NCBI RefSeq assembly: GCF_011751945.2
Contig: NZ_CP064951.1
Location: 992,001-1,056,000 of the forward strand
Direction: 5' to 3'
DNA length: 64,000 nt
DNA from: Actinomyces sp. zg-332
Lineage (GTDB): Bacteria > Actinomycetota > Actinomycetes > Actinomycetales > Actinomycetaceae
Shown here: piece after piece, positions 44,605 through 54,324 of the stretch
Numbering within the stretch: the stretch's first letter is position 1
Layout: each line of letters starts with the position of its first letter
Notes under the pieces: generated by a model
Told to the model about the DNA's origin: nothing
Seen by the model: the letters and a program-made list of their open reading frames with translations, nothing else
The model's database searches: none
Translations under genes and position numbers: made by a program

Positions 44605-46341
44605 CTAGTTTTCAGGAGCTAGTTGTACTTCTTCCCTAGTTTCTTCTTCAGAAACTTTCTTTTCTTCTTTACCGCATTTTACGATATCTGATGGCTTATA
44701 TCTTGCAGTGTAAGTGTTCTGATCATGCTGTTTTCCATTTACGTATCTACCACGCCATACATCTACTGAGAACCCAGCTGACCCAACAGAATTACCTACA
44801 CAGTTAGAACTTTCAACCCTTCTGGTAGCAAACGATACAAAGCCATATTTCGAACCTGTAGTAGTCTTTACTTCATAGTACTTAGTAGACCAGAGTTTAA
44901 CATGTAAGTTCCAGCCCTCAACGTATGATTGCACTACTACACCATAAGGAGTATCATTCTTAAACTTTAGGTCTAAGCTACCTTCCCAATAAGCAGAGTC
45001 TCTACCTAAAGGATATTCACTGAAATACTCTGAGTGAGCCCTATGCTCAACATCTTGCATTCCACCCAAGAAAGCCGCATTGAAAATGGTGGTAGCAAGT
45101 TGACATAATCCGCCACCGTATGCCCAGCCATAAGAATTTCCTACGATAGCCAAACCTTTAACAAAACCATTAGCTGCTGTAACTGGAGTGAGCTTGTCAT
45201 TATAAGAGAAAGTTTCCCCCGGCTTTACCAAACTATTGTTTATCTTATTTGCTCCAACGATGAGATTTTGACGCTTCACTTCTCCCTTAATAGGGATAGT
45301 ATACTCACCAATTACCTCTTTAACTCCAAGATTTTGCGCAGCTTGAGTATCAAATTCAGGCTTTATATCAGTTATTGGTAAGTCGAATTCACGGTTTGAA
45401 AATTTTGAAGCATTTTTAACTATATTCTCAGCTAGAGCATTTGAATCAACGTTTTTACCAACTTGAGATGGAATAATCTTAGGAGCATTATTTTCGATAA
45501 TAACCTTTGCATCCTGCTGTTTTGATACAGTAGCACCTAGTTGACTAAAAATCTTTTCACTGACAAAGTCACCGTTTATTTCTAGCAACAGCTTAGAATC
45601 TTTAGGAGTAAATTTGGCAGATTCTGCTAGTATTTCTGGAGAGATTTCAGCATTACTATCGCCTACTTTTAAAGTCATAGCTGAAGCTACTAGAGGCTTA
45701 GCAACTTCTTCAAAAGTTTTTTTCGCTTCTTTATCATCAATATTTGGATTGATTTTCTTAGAATTCAGTTTTATCTCTTTAGCAACAAACCACTGCTTTG
45801 CTAAAGAGTTATAAAAATGTTTTTCGTCAAATCCTTCTCCTATCGATGACGGCGTTAATACTGGGTTTGTACCTTCATAATGAATTGTCGCATCTACAGG
45901 AGCTTTTCCTAGTTCTTGCTGTAGTTTGAAGATTCTGTCTTTATTAGCTTTTTCATTAACCTTCGTAACTACAAGACTTGCATTTGGATTACCTTTTATA
46001 CGCTCATATATTTTAATAGGATTTAGAGTAAAATACGTAATATTTTTTATAGTTTTTTCATAGTCAGGTTTTATAGATAAATCTGCAGGTAAAACACTTA
46101 CAACCTTGTCTTTAAGATTTAGAACTAAAGGTTTCTTTATATCTTCAGAAAGCTTATTTTCTAAGAACTTTACTGCTTCTTTATCACTCTTTCCAGATAA
46201 GTCGATATTAGCAATCTTAGTTCCATTAGAAACAGCATAGCTATAGGTATATCCGACTAACACATACGCTAAGAATAAAAATATAGCAACAAGTATTCCT
46301 GCAAGTGTTACAAGAAACTTTTTATTCTTCAACTTATCCAT
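44605..46341 (-). CDS. VanW-family membrane-anchored cell-wall protein
   Basis: A 578-residue protein with one N-terminal helix (about residues 11-33) and a large extracytoplasmic part. Two putative peptidoglycan-binding (PF12229-like) modules lie near residues 40-330; SGKSDKEAVKFLENKLS and following show the pattern. The VanW domain (about 355-500) has PGETFSYNDKLTPVTAANGF, GGGLCQLATTIFNAAF and HRAHSEYFSEYPLGRDSAYW. The start is the ATG at 46341 with AGGATG just upstream; the longer frame to 46404 would overlap typA. It is probably co-transcribed with typA, 28 bp upstream. Its biochemical role is unknown. Confidence 0.9.
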   Translation of the reverse strand: MDKLKNKKFLVTLAGILVAIFLFLAYVLVGYTYSYAVSNGTKIANIDLSGKSDKEAVKFLENKLSEDIKKPLVLNLKDKVVSVLPADLSIKPDYEKTIKNITYFTLNPIKIYERIKGNPNASLVVTKVNEKANKDRIFKLQQELGKAPVDATIHYEGTNPVLTPSSIGEGFDEKHFYNSLAKQWFVAKEIKLNSKKINPNIDDKEAKKTFEEVAKPLVASAMTLKVGDSNAEISPEILAESAKFTPKDSKLLLEINGDFVSEKIFSQLGATVSKQQDAKVIIENNAPKIIPSQVGKNVDSNALAENIVKNASKFSNREFDLPITDIKPEFDTQAAQNLGVKEVIGEYTIPIKGEVKRQNLIVGANKINNSLVKPGETFSYNDKLTPVTAANGFVKGLAIVGNSYGWAYGGGLCQLATTIFNAAFLGGMQDVEHRAHSEYFSEYPLGRDSAYWEGSLDLKFKNDTPYGVVVQSYVEGWNLHVKLWSTKYYEVKTTTGSKYGFVSFATRRVESSNCVGNSVGSAGFSVDVWRGRYVNGKQHDQNTYTARYKPSDIVKCGKEEKKVSEEETREEVQLAPEN

Positions 46342-46369
46342 ATTCATCCTATTACAGAGCTGGTAAAAG

Positions 46370-48289
46370 CTATTTTTTCTCTTCTCTTCTAGCTTTTGCT
46401 GCAATCTTAAAACGCTCTTGAGCTTGTAAGATTACTTTTCTTATCCTAATTGATTCAGGTGTAACTTCTACACATTCGTCACTTGCTGCCAACTCAAGAG
46501 ACTCTTCTAGAGTCAATTTACGAGGAGGAACTAAGTTTTCAAATGTATCAGCAGAAGCGGCACGCATATTAGTCTGCTTTTTCTCACGTGTGATGTTGAC
46601 ATCCATATCTTCACCACGAGGATTTTCACCTACGACTTGACCTTCATACACTTGTGAACCCGCTTCAACAATAAACGATCCACGTTCTTGTAAGTTAATC
46701 ATAGCGTAAGGAGTAGCTTGTCCTGGACGGTCAGCCACGAGAGAACCTGTTGACCTGTCTTGAATAGTTCCACACCATGGCTCATATCCACAAGAGATGG
46801 ATGAAGCAATACCTGTGCCTCTTGTCTCTGTCAAGAAACGAGTCCTAAACCCTATCAAGCCACGGGCTGGAATGACAAATTCTAGTCTTATCCAACCAGT
46901 TCCGTGGTTAGACATGCTTTCCATTCTTCCCTTGCGCACAGCCATTAGCTGAGTAACTGCCCCCAAGTGTTCCTCAGGAATATCAATAGTCATGTGTTCC
47001 ATTGGTTCACATTTTTTACCATCAATTTCTTTGGTAACAACTTGTGGCTTACCTACTGTAAGTTCAAATCCTTCACGTCTCATTTGTTCTACTAGAATCG
47101 CTAAAGCTAATTCGCCACGACCTTGTACTTCCCAAGCATCTGGACGATCTGTAGGTAAAACTCTCAAAGAAACGTTACCAATTAGTTCTCTATCTAGCCT
47201 ATCTTTTACCTGACGAGCTGTTACTTTAGCACCTTTACACTGTCCTGCTAAAGGTGAAGTGTTTATACCTATGGTCATTGAAATAGCAGGATCATCAACC
47301 TTGATTAGAGGAAGTGGACGTGGATCATCCACGTCAACTAGTGACTCTCCAATAGTAATATCTTCAATACCAGCAACAGCAACAATATCGCCAGCTTTTG
47401 CCTCTAGAGCTGGAACACGCTCAAGAGCTTTTGTCATCAAAAGTTCAGAAATTCTCACATTTTGTGTAGTGTTATCATGCTTAGCCCATGCAACTGTCTG
47501 CCCTTTTTTAATAACACCATTATGCACGCGCAGCAAAGCTAGACGTCCCAAAAATGGTGAAGCATCTAGGTTAGTTACGTGTGCTTGTAAAGGAGCATTT
47601 TCATCGTAAGTTGGACCAGGAATTCTAGTTAGTATAGTCTCAAACATTGCTTCCAAGTCACCATCTGGAAGTTGACCATCAGCTGGTTGTGTTAGTGATG
47701 ATTTTCCAGCTTTTGCACTAGCATACACAATTGGAACATCCAATAGTGCATCCAAATCTAAGTCATATCCTTCATCGACAAGATCTTGAGCCAAAGATAG
47801 CAATAAGTCAGTCGTTTCCTCAACAACTTCACTGATACGGCTATCTGGCCTATCAACTTTATTTACTACTACAACTACAGGTAAGGTTGCAGCCAAAGCC
47901 TTACGTAACACAAAACGAGTCTGAGGCAGTGGTCCTTCTGAAGCGTCAACAAGTAATACAACACCATCTACCATTGATAAGCCACGTTCGACTTCCCCAC
48001 CAAAATCAGCGTGGCCTGGAGTGTCGATAACATTGATTGTGACTTTTTCTAATTCTAGTTTCTTAGCCGATACGCCCGAATACTCTATCGCTGTGTTTTT
48101 AGCAAGAATGGTAATACCTTTTTCTCGTTCAAGATCACCACTATCCATAACGCGTTCACCTGTTGATTCAACAGTATCATGCTCAGAGAAAGCCCCTGAT
48201 TGCCAAAGCATTGCATCAACAAGAGTAGTTTTACCATGATCAACGTGTGCTACGATAGCAACATTTCGTATATCTTGACGAATCGCCAT
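46370..48289 (-). CDS. typA: ribosome-associated GTPase TypA/BipA
   Basis: A 639-residue translational GTPase of the TypA/BipA family, active in ribosome assembly and stress adaptation. G1 AHVDHGKTTLVDAML (residues 14-28), G2 REKGITI, G3 DTPGHADFG, G4 NKVDRP and G5 SAKAG are intact. Domains follow in the order G, II, III (EF-G-like), V and the BipA-specific C-terminal domain. Length is normal for actinobacteria. It is followed by the VanW gene and preceded by a 360-bp AT-rich gap. Confidence 0.97.
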   Translation of the reverse strand: MAIRQDIRNVAIVAHVDHGKTTLVDAMLWQSGAFSEHDTVESTGERVMDSGDLEREKGITILAKNTAIEYSGVSAKKLELEKVTINVIDTPGHADFGGEVERGLSMVDGVVLLVDASEGPLPQTRFVLRKALAATLPVVVVVNKVDRPDSRISEVVEETTDLLLSLAQDLVDEGYDLDLDALLDVPIVYASAKAGKSSLTQPADGQLPDGDLEAMFETILTRIPGPTYDENAPLQAHVTNLDASPFLGRLALLRVHNGVIKKGQTVAWAKHDNTTQNVRISELLMTKALERVPALEAKAGDIVAVAGIEDITIGESLVDVDDPRPLPLIKVDDPAISMTIGINTSPLAGQCKGAKVTARQVKDRLDRELIGNVSLRVLPTDRPDAWEVQGRGELALAILVEQMRREGFELTVGKPQVVTKEIDGKKCEPMEHMTIDIPEEHLGAVTQLMAVRKGRMESMSNHGTGWIRLEFVIPARGLIGFRTRFLTETRGTGIASSISCGYEPWCGTIQDRSTGSLVADRPGQATPYAMINLQERGSFIVEAGSQVYEGQVVGENPRGEDMDVNITREKKQTNMRAASADTFENLVPPRKLTLEESLELAASDECVEVTPESIRIRKVILQAQERFKIAAKARREEKK

Positions 48290-48652
48290 ATAAGTATTCT
48301 CATTTCTTTAATATAAAATCCTCTTAATAGGGTACACGTTTTTGGAAAATCTTGCACCAGAATTAAGGATTTTTTTATTTCAAAGTCATCATAAATATAC
48401 TGTTTATTTCATATAATTTAGATTTAGTAATTATTATTTTATAATAAATAACAAGTATTTATTACACTAAAATATCAGGATTATACGACTATTTATTATA
48501 ACAAAATAACAAGTTTTAATAAGGGTTCACTTTTATTTACTATTCTATTTTAAAGCTATATTAAATACTTATAGTTAGAGGGTTGTAGGAAATTGAAGGT
48601 TTGTTTTTTAATAATTTAGATACCTGTTCCTATTATTGCTACTAAAACAGTA
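48290..48652. other. intergenic region upstream of typA
   Basis: About 360 bp of very AT-rich sequence that should hold the typA promoter. I see no structure, repeat or small gene that I can support. Confidence 0.4.
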
Positions 48653-49153
48653 TTACTTTTCGTATATTCCTTTTATACTAGCTTGCTCAATTATGTGATT
48701 ATTCATTGCTTTATAGAGTTCATTCAAATAGAATCCATTTTCTAAGTGTAATTTTTTATCTAAAGCGAATACATGTAGTTCATATACATGTGCCTTATCG
48801 GGAGGAGCCATTCCCCCATAGTAACTAGCCTCATCTCTTGAGACATTACCACCCAATACGCTTACCCAACTATTAGCTCCTTGGATAAAATCTACAGAAG
48901 TACGGCTTTCATTTTCTTCAACATTGTCTTTGAGTAAATTTGCTCCTAACCAATGTATCCAGCTAAAACCTGTTACAGGATAAGCATCTTTATCTTCAAG
49001 AATAAAAGCAAACGAAACTGTATTCGTTGGAGGATTTTCAATTTTAAAAGGTAGTGAGTATATAGGAATATTGTTTTTATCAAAGTTCTCGCCATTTTTA
49101 CCAAATTTTTTATCAATTATTCCGTTGATAATTCCAGTACTTGAAATAATCAT
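48653..49153 (-). CDS. YbhB/YbcL-family (PEBP) protein
   Basis: A 166-residue protein of the phosphatidylethanolamine-binding (Raf kinase inhibitor-like) family. PEBP landmarks are FAFILEDKDAYPVTGFSWIHW (about residues 47-67, the D-x-D and H-W ligand pocket), YGGMAPPDKAHVYELHVFALD (about 117-137) and the C-terminal helix. The start is the ATG at 49153 with a perfect AGGAGG 6 nt upstream. Bacterial members bind small anionic ligands; function is mostly unknown. No signal peptide, so cytoplasmic. Confidence 0.9.
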   Translation of the reverse strand: MIISSTGIINGIIDKKFGKNGENFDKNNIPIYSLPFKIENPPTNTVSFAFILEDKDAYPVTGFSWIHWLGANLLKDNVEENESRTSVDFIQGANSWVSVLGGNVSRDEASYYGGMAPPDKAHVYELHVFALDKKLHLENGFYLNELYKAMNNHIIEQASIKGIYEK

Positions 49154-49248
49154 TTTCAACCTCCTTTTATTTCTTCTTAGTAATACACAATATTTAGATA
49201 TTCCAAAAGTTATAATTTAGATTATATTCTACAACATTTAATATAAAT

Positions 49249-49272
49249 CAAGGGGGCTGTATAGCCCCCTTG
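49249..49272 (-). terminator. terminator after the sugar ABC operon
   Basis: A perfect 10-bp stem, CAAGGGGGCT with AGCCCCCTTG, with a 4-nt loop, just after the last permease gene. It is followed on the minus strand by TTGATTTATATT, a weak U-tract. Confidence 0.85.
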
Positions 49273-49285
49273 AACATAAAGTTTT

Positions 49286-50137
49286 CTATCCTTTGACAGA
49301 GCCAGACATAAGCCCACCAACAAAGTATTTACCTAATAAGATATAAACAATTAGTGTTGGTAGTGAAGCTAGTAAAGCACCTGACATAGAAGCACCATAG
49401 TTACTTAGAATAGAACCATTAGCTAAGTTATTCAATGCCAAGGTTACAGGACCATTTACTGGCGTTGAGAAGAACAAAGCAAATAAGAAGTCATTCCATG
49501 CTGATGTAAACTGCCATATTATAACAACCACAAAAGATGGAATAGAGATAGGTAAAACAACTGACCAGTATGTACGTAGCATACCAGCACCGTCTACCCT
49601 AGCAGCCTCAATCAATTCATTTGGAACAGATTCATAGTAATTACGGAAAATCAAAGTAGTAATTGGAATACCGTAAACCACGTGAATCAAAATCAAAGTT
49701 GGGACACCAGTTGGCAAATTCAAACCTAAAACTAGTTTCATCAATGGCACCATTACTGCCTGATATGGGATAAACATACCGAATAGCAATAAAGTAAATA
49801 CTAAGTTAGCGTATGGGAAACGCCAACGTGACAAAACGAAACCATTGATTGAACCAAGCATAGATGAAATTAGTGCTGCTGGAATAACCATCTGCAATGT
49901 ACGTAGTATAGGAGCTGATAGTTGTTTCCATGCGAGTTCCCAGTTATCCAATACCCATGATTCAGGTAAATACCATGCATGTAATGGATTAGCTTCTGCA
50001 CCGTTTTTGAAAGAAGTAACAATCAAAACATAAACTGGTATAAAAATGAAAATAACAGACAACAGTAATAGTACGTAACGTATTGTACGTCCTATGCTAA
50101 ATCTTTCTTCAGTTTTTTTCTTAGTTACAGTACTCAT
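49286..50137 (-). CDS. carbohydrate ABC transporter permease (MalG type)
   Basis: A 283-residue inner-membrane permease with six helices. The EAA loop ELIEAARVDGAGMLRTYWSVVLPI (about residues 182-205) contacts the ATPase. The start is the ATG at 50137 (MSTVTKKKTEERF), with AAGGAAG upstream and 1 bp after the stop of the MalF-type gene, so translation is coupled. It ends with GKYFVGGLMSGSVKG, typical of the CUT1 family. No ATPase gene is in the operon; a shared MsiK-type ATPase elsewhere is likely. Confidence 0.93.
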   Translation of the reverse strand: MSTVTKKKTEERFSIGRTIRYVLLLLSVIFIFIPVYVLIVTSFKNGAEANPLHAWYLPESWVLDNWELAWKQLSAPILRTLQMVIPAALISSMLGSINGFVLSRWRFPYANLVFTLLLFGMFIPYQAVMVPLMKLVLGLNLPTGVPTLILIHVVYGIPITTLIFRNYYESVPNELIEAARVDGAGMLRTYWSVVLPISIPSFVVVIIWQFTSAWNDFLFALFFSTPVNGPVTLALNNLANGSILSNYGASMSGALLASLPTLIVYILLGKYFVGGLMSGSVKG

Positions 50138-50138
50138 G

Positions 50139-51038
50139 TTACTTCCTTCTCTGACGTGTATCATGAATCAAATATGGAATAACTAATACTGCAACGATTA
50201 CAAGTAGAATAGATCCAACTGCTGCAGAGTTAGCGTAGTCATAGGTTGTTTTGAATACGTACATATCAATTGCAGGAACTTTAGTCGAGTAAACTGACTG
50301 GTTAGCAATCGACATAATCAAGTCAAAAGATTTTAAAGACATGTGGCCAATAATAATTATTGCTGATAGAGCAACAGGTGATAACTGTGGGAATATTATA
50401 GATTTATATAGTTGCCACTCTGAAGCACCATCCACACGTGCAGCCTCACGTAACTCATCAGGGATACCACGGAATCCTGCTAAGAATAAAGCCATAATAT
50501 AACCCGATAGCTGCCAAATTGCTGGAATTGTGATAGCGACAATACCTACGCTAACATCTGACCACCAAGGATTTTGCAAAAAGTCCAATCCAACCATCTG
50601 GAATAAGCGGTTTAAACCAGTTGCAGTCTCACCTTCGATTGGAGACAACAGCCACTTCCATACCACACCAGAAGCCACAAAAGAAACAGCCATAGGGAAT
50701 AAGAAAATTGAACGGAAAATTCCTTCACCTTTAATCGGTTTATCAAGCAACCATGCCCAAACGAAGCCTATTAAAAGAGTTCCACATAGAAAAACAAGTG
50801 TGAATATTAGCAAATTACGTAGTGAGAAAAGAAAGGCATCAGATGATAGCAACTCTACATAATTTGAAAAGCCAGTATAATTCGTTGGTGCATTACCCGA
50901 AGATGTTGCAGCTGTATGAGCGTCTGTTAGTGATGTATTGAAGTTAACTATTATCAACCCATACACGAACACTCCTATCAATATTAATGATGGGAGGATA
51001 AGCAGAAAAGGTGGGCCCCACTTCTTTAAGTTACGCAT
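50139..51038 (-). CDS. carbohydrate ABC transporter permease (MalF type)
   Basis: A 299-residue CUT1 permease with six helices. Its EAA loop is ELREAARVDGASEWQLYKSIIFPQLS (about residues 199-224). The start is placed at the ATG at 51038 (MRNLKKWGPPF), preceded by TTAGGGG; the longer frame to 51083 has an unlikely N-terminus. It sits between the binding-protein gene and the MalG-type gene in one operon. Confidence 0.92.
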   Translation of the reverse strand: MRNLKKWGPPFLLILPSLILIGVFVYGLIIVNFNTSLTDAHTAATSSGNAPTNYTGFSNYVELLSSDAFLFSLRNLLIFTLVFLCGTLLIGFVWAWLLDKPIKGEGIFRSIFLFPMAVSFVASGVVWKWLLSPIEGETATGLNRLFQMVGLDFLQNPWWSDVSVGIVAITIPAIWQLSGYIMALFLAGFRGIPDELREAARVDGASEWQLYKSIIFPQLSPVALSAIIIIGHMSLKSFDLIMSIANQSVYSTKVPAIDMYVFKTTYDYANSAAVGSILLVIVAVLVIPYLIHDTRQRRK

Positions 51039-51124
51039 ATAACCCCTAATACAATTACTTAAGTTGGGGCACAGAACATACAATCATCTTCTGTGCCCCA
51101 ATAATAGATTCAGTCAGATAGAAA

Positions 51125-52396
51125 TTACTTCTTTAGTGACTTTGTAGCGTTTACTAGGTCTTTTTGTAGACCTTCAACGTCTTTGCCTTGTCCCTGTGTG
51201 AATTTGACAACTGCATCGTTGATTGCTGATGAAACAGCTAGTGGAGCAGCTGCACCATGAGCTAGTGAAGAAACAACAGTCTTGGACTTGAAGTCTTCCA
51301 TAGCTTTCTGCTGGTATTCTGGGAACTTAGTTGTATCAACATCTGTACGTGCTGGGATTGAGCCCTTGATTAGGTTGAACTGTGCCTGACCATCAGCTGA
51401 ACCAATAACTTCTAGCCATGCCTTTGCACCTTCTGGGTTCTTTGCACCCTTTGGTAATGTGAATGAGTCAGCTAGGAAGTCGAATACATCCTGTGTACCT
51501 GGTACAGGTGCCCACATCCAGTCCTTGTCCATTTCTTTCTTAGCAGCTGTGAATGCAGCAATTGCCCAGTCACCCATTACGTTGTAAGCTGCTTTACCGT
51601 CCATGACGAAGTTTAGTGTTGGTTCCCAGTCAGCTGATGAATCAGTCTGTGCCAATTCAACAATCTTCTGGAAGTGCTTTAGAGCCTTTGTAACTTCAGC
51701 ACCTGCCCAGTCAGTCTTTCCATCCCATAGACCGTTGTAGCCTTCTGCACCCAAATCAGCAATCAAAATTGTTTCTAGTAGCTGAGTCTGTGTCCAGTTC
51801 ATACCAAGTGTCAATGGAACTTTACCAGCAGCCTTGACTTTTTCCATGTCAGCAATCCAGTCATCAATTGTAGCTGGTACCTTTTTTGGATCAATTCCTG
51901 CTGATTTTAATACTTCTGGGTTGTACCATAGAACGTTTGCACGGTGAATATTTGATGGAATTGAATAAATCTTTCCGTCAACTGTTAGGCGTTCAATTAG
52001 TGACTGTGGGAATACTTCACGTAATTTGAACTTATCGTATAGAGCTGATACGTCTTCGATCTGTCCAGCTTTAATGTAGTCTGTCAACTCTGCACCAGCA
52101 TGTGCCTGGAATGTTTCTGGTGGGTTACCAGCATCCAAGTCTGCTTGTAGTTTCTGTTTAGCCTGTGAGCCACCGCCACCAGCAACAGCTGCGTCAACAA
52201 AATTAAAATCTTTTTTCTTCTCTTTGAAAATCTTCTGTAGAGCTTCGTAACCAGCTTTTTCTGAGCCTTGTGCCCACCAGCTAACTACCTGTACATCTTT
52301 TCCAGCGTCTTTGCTTTCAGATGTACCTGCGGAAGAACATCCTACTAAAGCCAAGCTCAATGCTACTGCACTTGCAATAATTGCACTACGGCGCAT
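51125..52396 (-). CDS. sugar ABC transporter substrate-binding lipoprotein
   Basis: A 423-residue extracytoplasmic binding protein of the CUT1 class. The lipobox LALVGC (Cys20) is followed by SSAGTSESKDAG. The mature part has the type 1 sugar-binding fold: VVSWWAQGSEKAGYEALQKIF at the start, VLWYNPEVLKSAGIDPKKVPAT and MGDWAIAAFTAAKKEM in the ligand cleft. It is encoded first in the operon with a GGAGAAAAAT site. The codon usage looks GC-richer than its neighbours, as in highly expressed genes. The sugar is unknown. Confidence 0.94.
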   Translation of the reverse strand: MRRSAIIASAVALSLALVGCSSAGTSESKDAGKDVQVVSWWAQGSEKAGYEALQKIFKEKKKDFNFVDAAVAGGGGSQAKQKLQADLDAGNPPETFQAHAGAELTDYIKAGQIEDVSALYDKFKLREVFPQSLIERLTVDGKIYSIPSNIHRANVLWYNPEVLKSAGIDPKKVPATIDDWIADMEKVKAAGKVPLTLGMNWTQTQLLETILIADLGAEGYNGLWDGKTDWAGAEVTKALKHFQKIVELAQTDSSADWEPTLNFVMDGKAAYNVMGDWAIAAFTAAKKEMDKDWMWAPVPGTQDVFDFLADSFTLPKGAKNPEGAKAWLEVIGSADGQAQFNLIKGSIPARTDVDTTKFPEYQQKAMEDFKSKTVVSSLAHGAAAPLAVSSAINDAVVKFTQGQGKDVEGLQKDLVNATKSLKK

Positions 52397-52752
52397 ATTT
52401 TTCTCCTGAACATCCTTGTCCGAGATGCTTATGCATCTGTAACTAATATGATTGTATTATCATTTTCTTGCTGACTTGTTAATATAAGCCAGCTGACTAT
52501 ACAATCTCATTGTACTTTATTAAATCAAAAAATCTACTTTATTAATACAATATATTTATAAAATTTTTCTACTTATAAACTCAATGTTTCACTTAATCTA
52601 CATCACATAAGTACTTTACTTCTACACATCTATTTACAAACCCTATATTTAGAACGTTTCTAACTTATTTTTTGTATTTAAACACATTTAAAACCTTTGA
52701 AATAAGTTTTGTAAAATTTTCATATACTTTCAGTATAAAAACAACTCAAGTG
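52397..52752. promoter_or_regulatory. upstream region of the sugar ABC operon
   Basis: About 355 bp. It includes a short hairpin AGATGC-TTAT-GCATCT (52423-52438) and a direct repeat of GCTGACT at 52470-52476 and 52492-52498, 22 bp (two helical turns) apart. These could be an operator for a sugar regulator. The rest is AT-rich and shows nothing. The mdh gene ends at the right edge. Confidence 0.4.
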
Positions 52753-53736
52753 TCATATCAATCCTAATTCTTTAACTATATTCCGTTCAGAGATTAATTC
52801 TAACTCAGTTCTACGAATCATTTTCCGCGAATACTCATCTACTTCTAACCCTTCTACAACCTTCATAACACTTTCATTATTTACAATCGGATAAGAGAAC
52901 ATTAAACCTGGCTCAATACCATATTCTCCTTCAGATATTTTACAGGCACTTACCCATGACTTATCTGATCCGAAAATCCAGTCACGCATTTGATCTAAAG
53001 CAGCAGAGGCTGCAGAAGCAGCGGAAGACAATCCACGCACCTTAATTATTTCACCTCCTCTATTAGCAACACTTGAAAGAAAAACATCTTCAACCCATTG
53101 CTTATCAGAAAGAATTTCCTTTATAGGGTTTCCATCAACAGTTGCTTTCGTAATATCAGGATACTGGGTAGACGAATGATTCCCCCAAATAGTAACTTTG
53201 TCTATAGATGCAGAAGGTGAACCACATTTTTCAGCCAAAAAAGCCACCGCCCTATTATGATCTAGTCTTGTCATCGCACTGAAATGAGAATCAGGAATAT
53301 CTGGAGCATTCATAGCGGTAATTAAAGCATTAGTATTCGCAGGATTTCCCACCACCAAGACCTTTACGTCATCAGCAGCTACTTCATTTAAAGCCCTACC
53401 TTGAGGAGCAAATATTTTTGCGTTAGCCGAAAGTAAGTCTGAACGTTCCATACCTTCCCTACGAGGCATTGCCCCCACTAAGAAAACAACATTTACATCT
53501 TCGAAAGCCTTATGTGCTTCAGTATAAATTTCTATATTATTCAACAGCGGAAAAGCACAATCAAATAGCTCCATTGCTATACCAGTTGCGCTTTGAATTC
53601 CTTGGGGGATTTCTAACAATCTCAAGTTAACTTTTTGATTAGGGAAAAGCTGGCCAGAAGCAATTCTAAATAGTAATGCATATCCTATTTGCCCACCAGC
53701 TCCAGAAACAGCAACATTAATTGGTTTTTGTAACAT
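52753..53736 (-). CDS. mdh: malate dehydrogenase
   Basis: A 327-residue NAD-dependent malate dehydrogenase of the actinobacterial/cytosolic type. The NAD-binding [15 protein letters not shown] (residues 11-25), the Arg-containing substrate loop [13 protein letters not shown] (about 94-106), [13 protein letters not shown] (about 160-172) and the catalytic His in [13 protein letters not shown] (about 184-196) are all present. A strong CAAGGAGGGCTT site precedes the ATG. It stands alone. With sucB and aspA it gives part of the TCA cycle. Confidence 0.96.
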   Translation of the reverse strand: MLQKPINVAVSGAGGQIGYALLFRIASGQLFPNQKVNLRLLEIPQGIQSATGIAMELFDCAFPLLNNIEIYTEAHKAFEDVNVVFLVGAMPRREGMERSDLLSANAKIFAPQGRALNEVAADDVKVLVVGNPANTNALITAMNAPDIPDSHFSAMTRLDHNRAVAFLAEKCGSPSASIDKVTIWGNHSSTQYPDITKATVDGNPIKEILSDKQWVEDVFLSSVANRGGEIIKVRGLSSAASAASAALDQMRDWIFGSDKSWVSACKISEGEYGIEPGLMFSYPIVNNESVMKVVEGLEVDEYSRKMIRRTELELISERNIVKELGLI

Positions 53737-53866
53737 AAGCCCTCCTTGAGGTAAAGTAAAACTTATTAATATGCTACATTACAAACAAATAAAAATAACA
53801 ATATTTGACTTATTCAATTTATATAATATAAAAGTTTTATAAAACGTATACCTAATAACGACTCAG

Positions 53867-54163
53867 TTACAAAATAGGCAAATCAGGAACCCAAAAAACT
53901 AACAAAGAAAAAGCTATAATTGCAGCACCTAAAGTAAACAAAAACAAAGAGTCAAAAAGCCTAGACTTTGCTTTAAAAATTTGTGAATGCCCAGTAGCTA
54001 TAACGAATATACCAAAAACCATGTTCACTATGCCTAAAGCAAACACCGCAATAAACGTTTTATCTAAAATAACCAATAACAGCACTACTAAAATACATAC
54101 AGCATCCAATAGCAATAATAGATACGGCATTGCAAAGAGCTTTCTTGTTTTTTCTTTACTCAT
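53867..54163 (-). CDS. small three-helix membrane protein
   Basis: A 98-residue protein with three hydrophobic segments: about 11-33, 37-58 (FIAVFALGIVNMVFGIFVIA) and 72-95. The N-terminus is basic (MSKEKTRK). I do not recognise the family. It is encoded after perM in the same direction with about 160 bp between, and a small membrane protein in that position is also seen next to perM in mycobacteria, but similarity cannot be shown here. A GAGAGAAAA site precedes the ATG. Confidence 0.75.
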   Translation of the reverse strand: MSKEKTRKLFAMPYLLLLLDAVCILVVLLLVILDKTFIAVFALGIVNMVFGIFVIATGHSQIFKAKSRLFDSLFLFTLGAAIIAFSLLVFWVPDLPIL

Positions 54164-54324
54164 TTTTCTCTCCGCTTCTTACACATATCAGTAGCATTAT
54201 TCAAGTATATTTTTACCATAATAGCACGTATCCAAGCTATAAGATTTAACTTACCTTCTAAAGAATGCAACTATACATATGACAAATTCACACTGCAGAA
54301 TATGAACAACATTATTTTGTATAG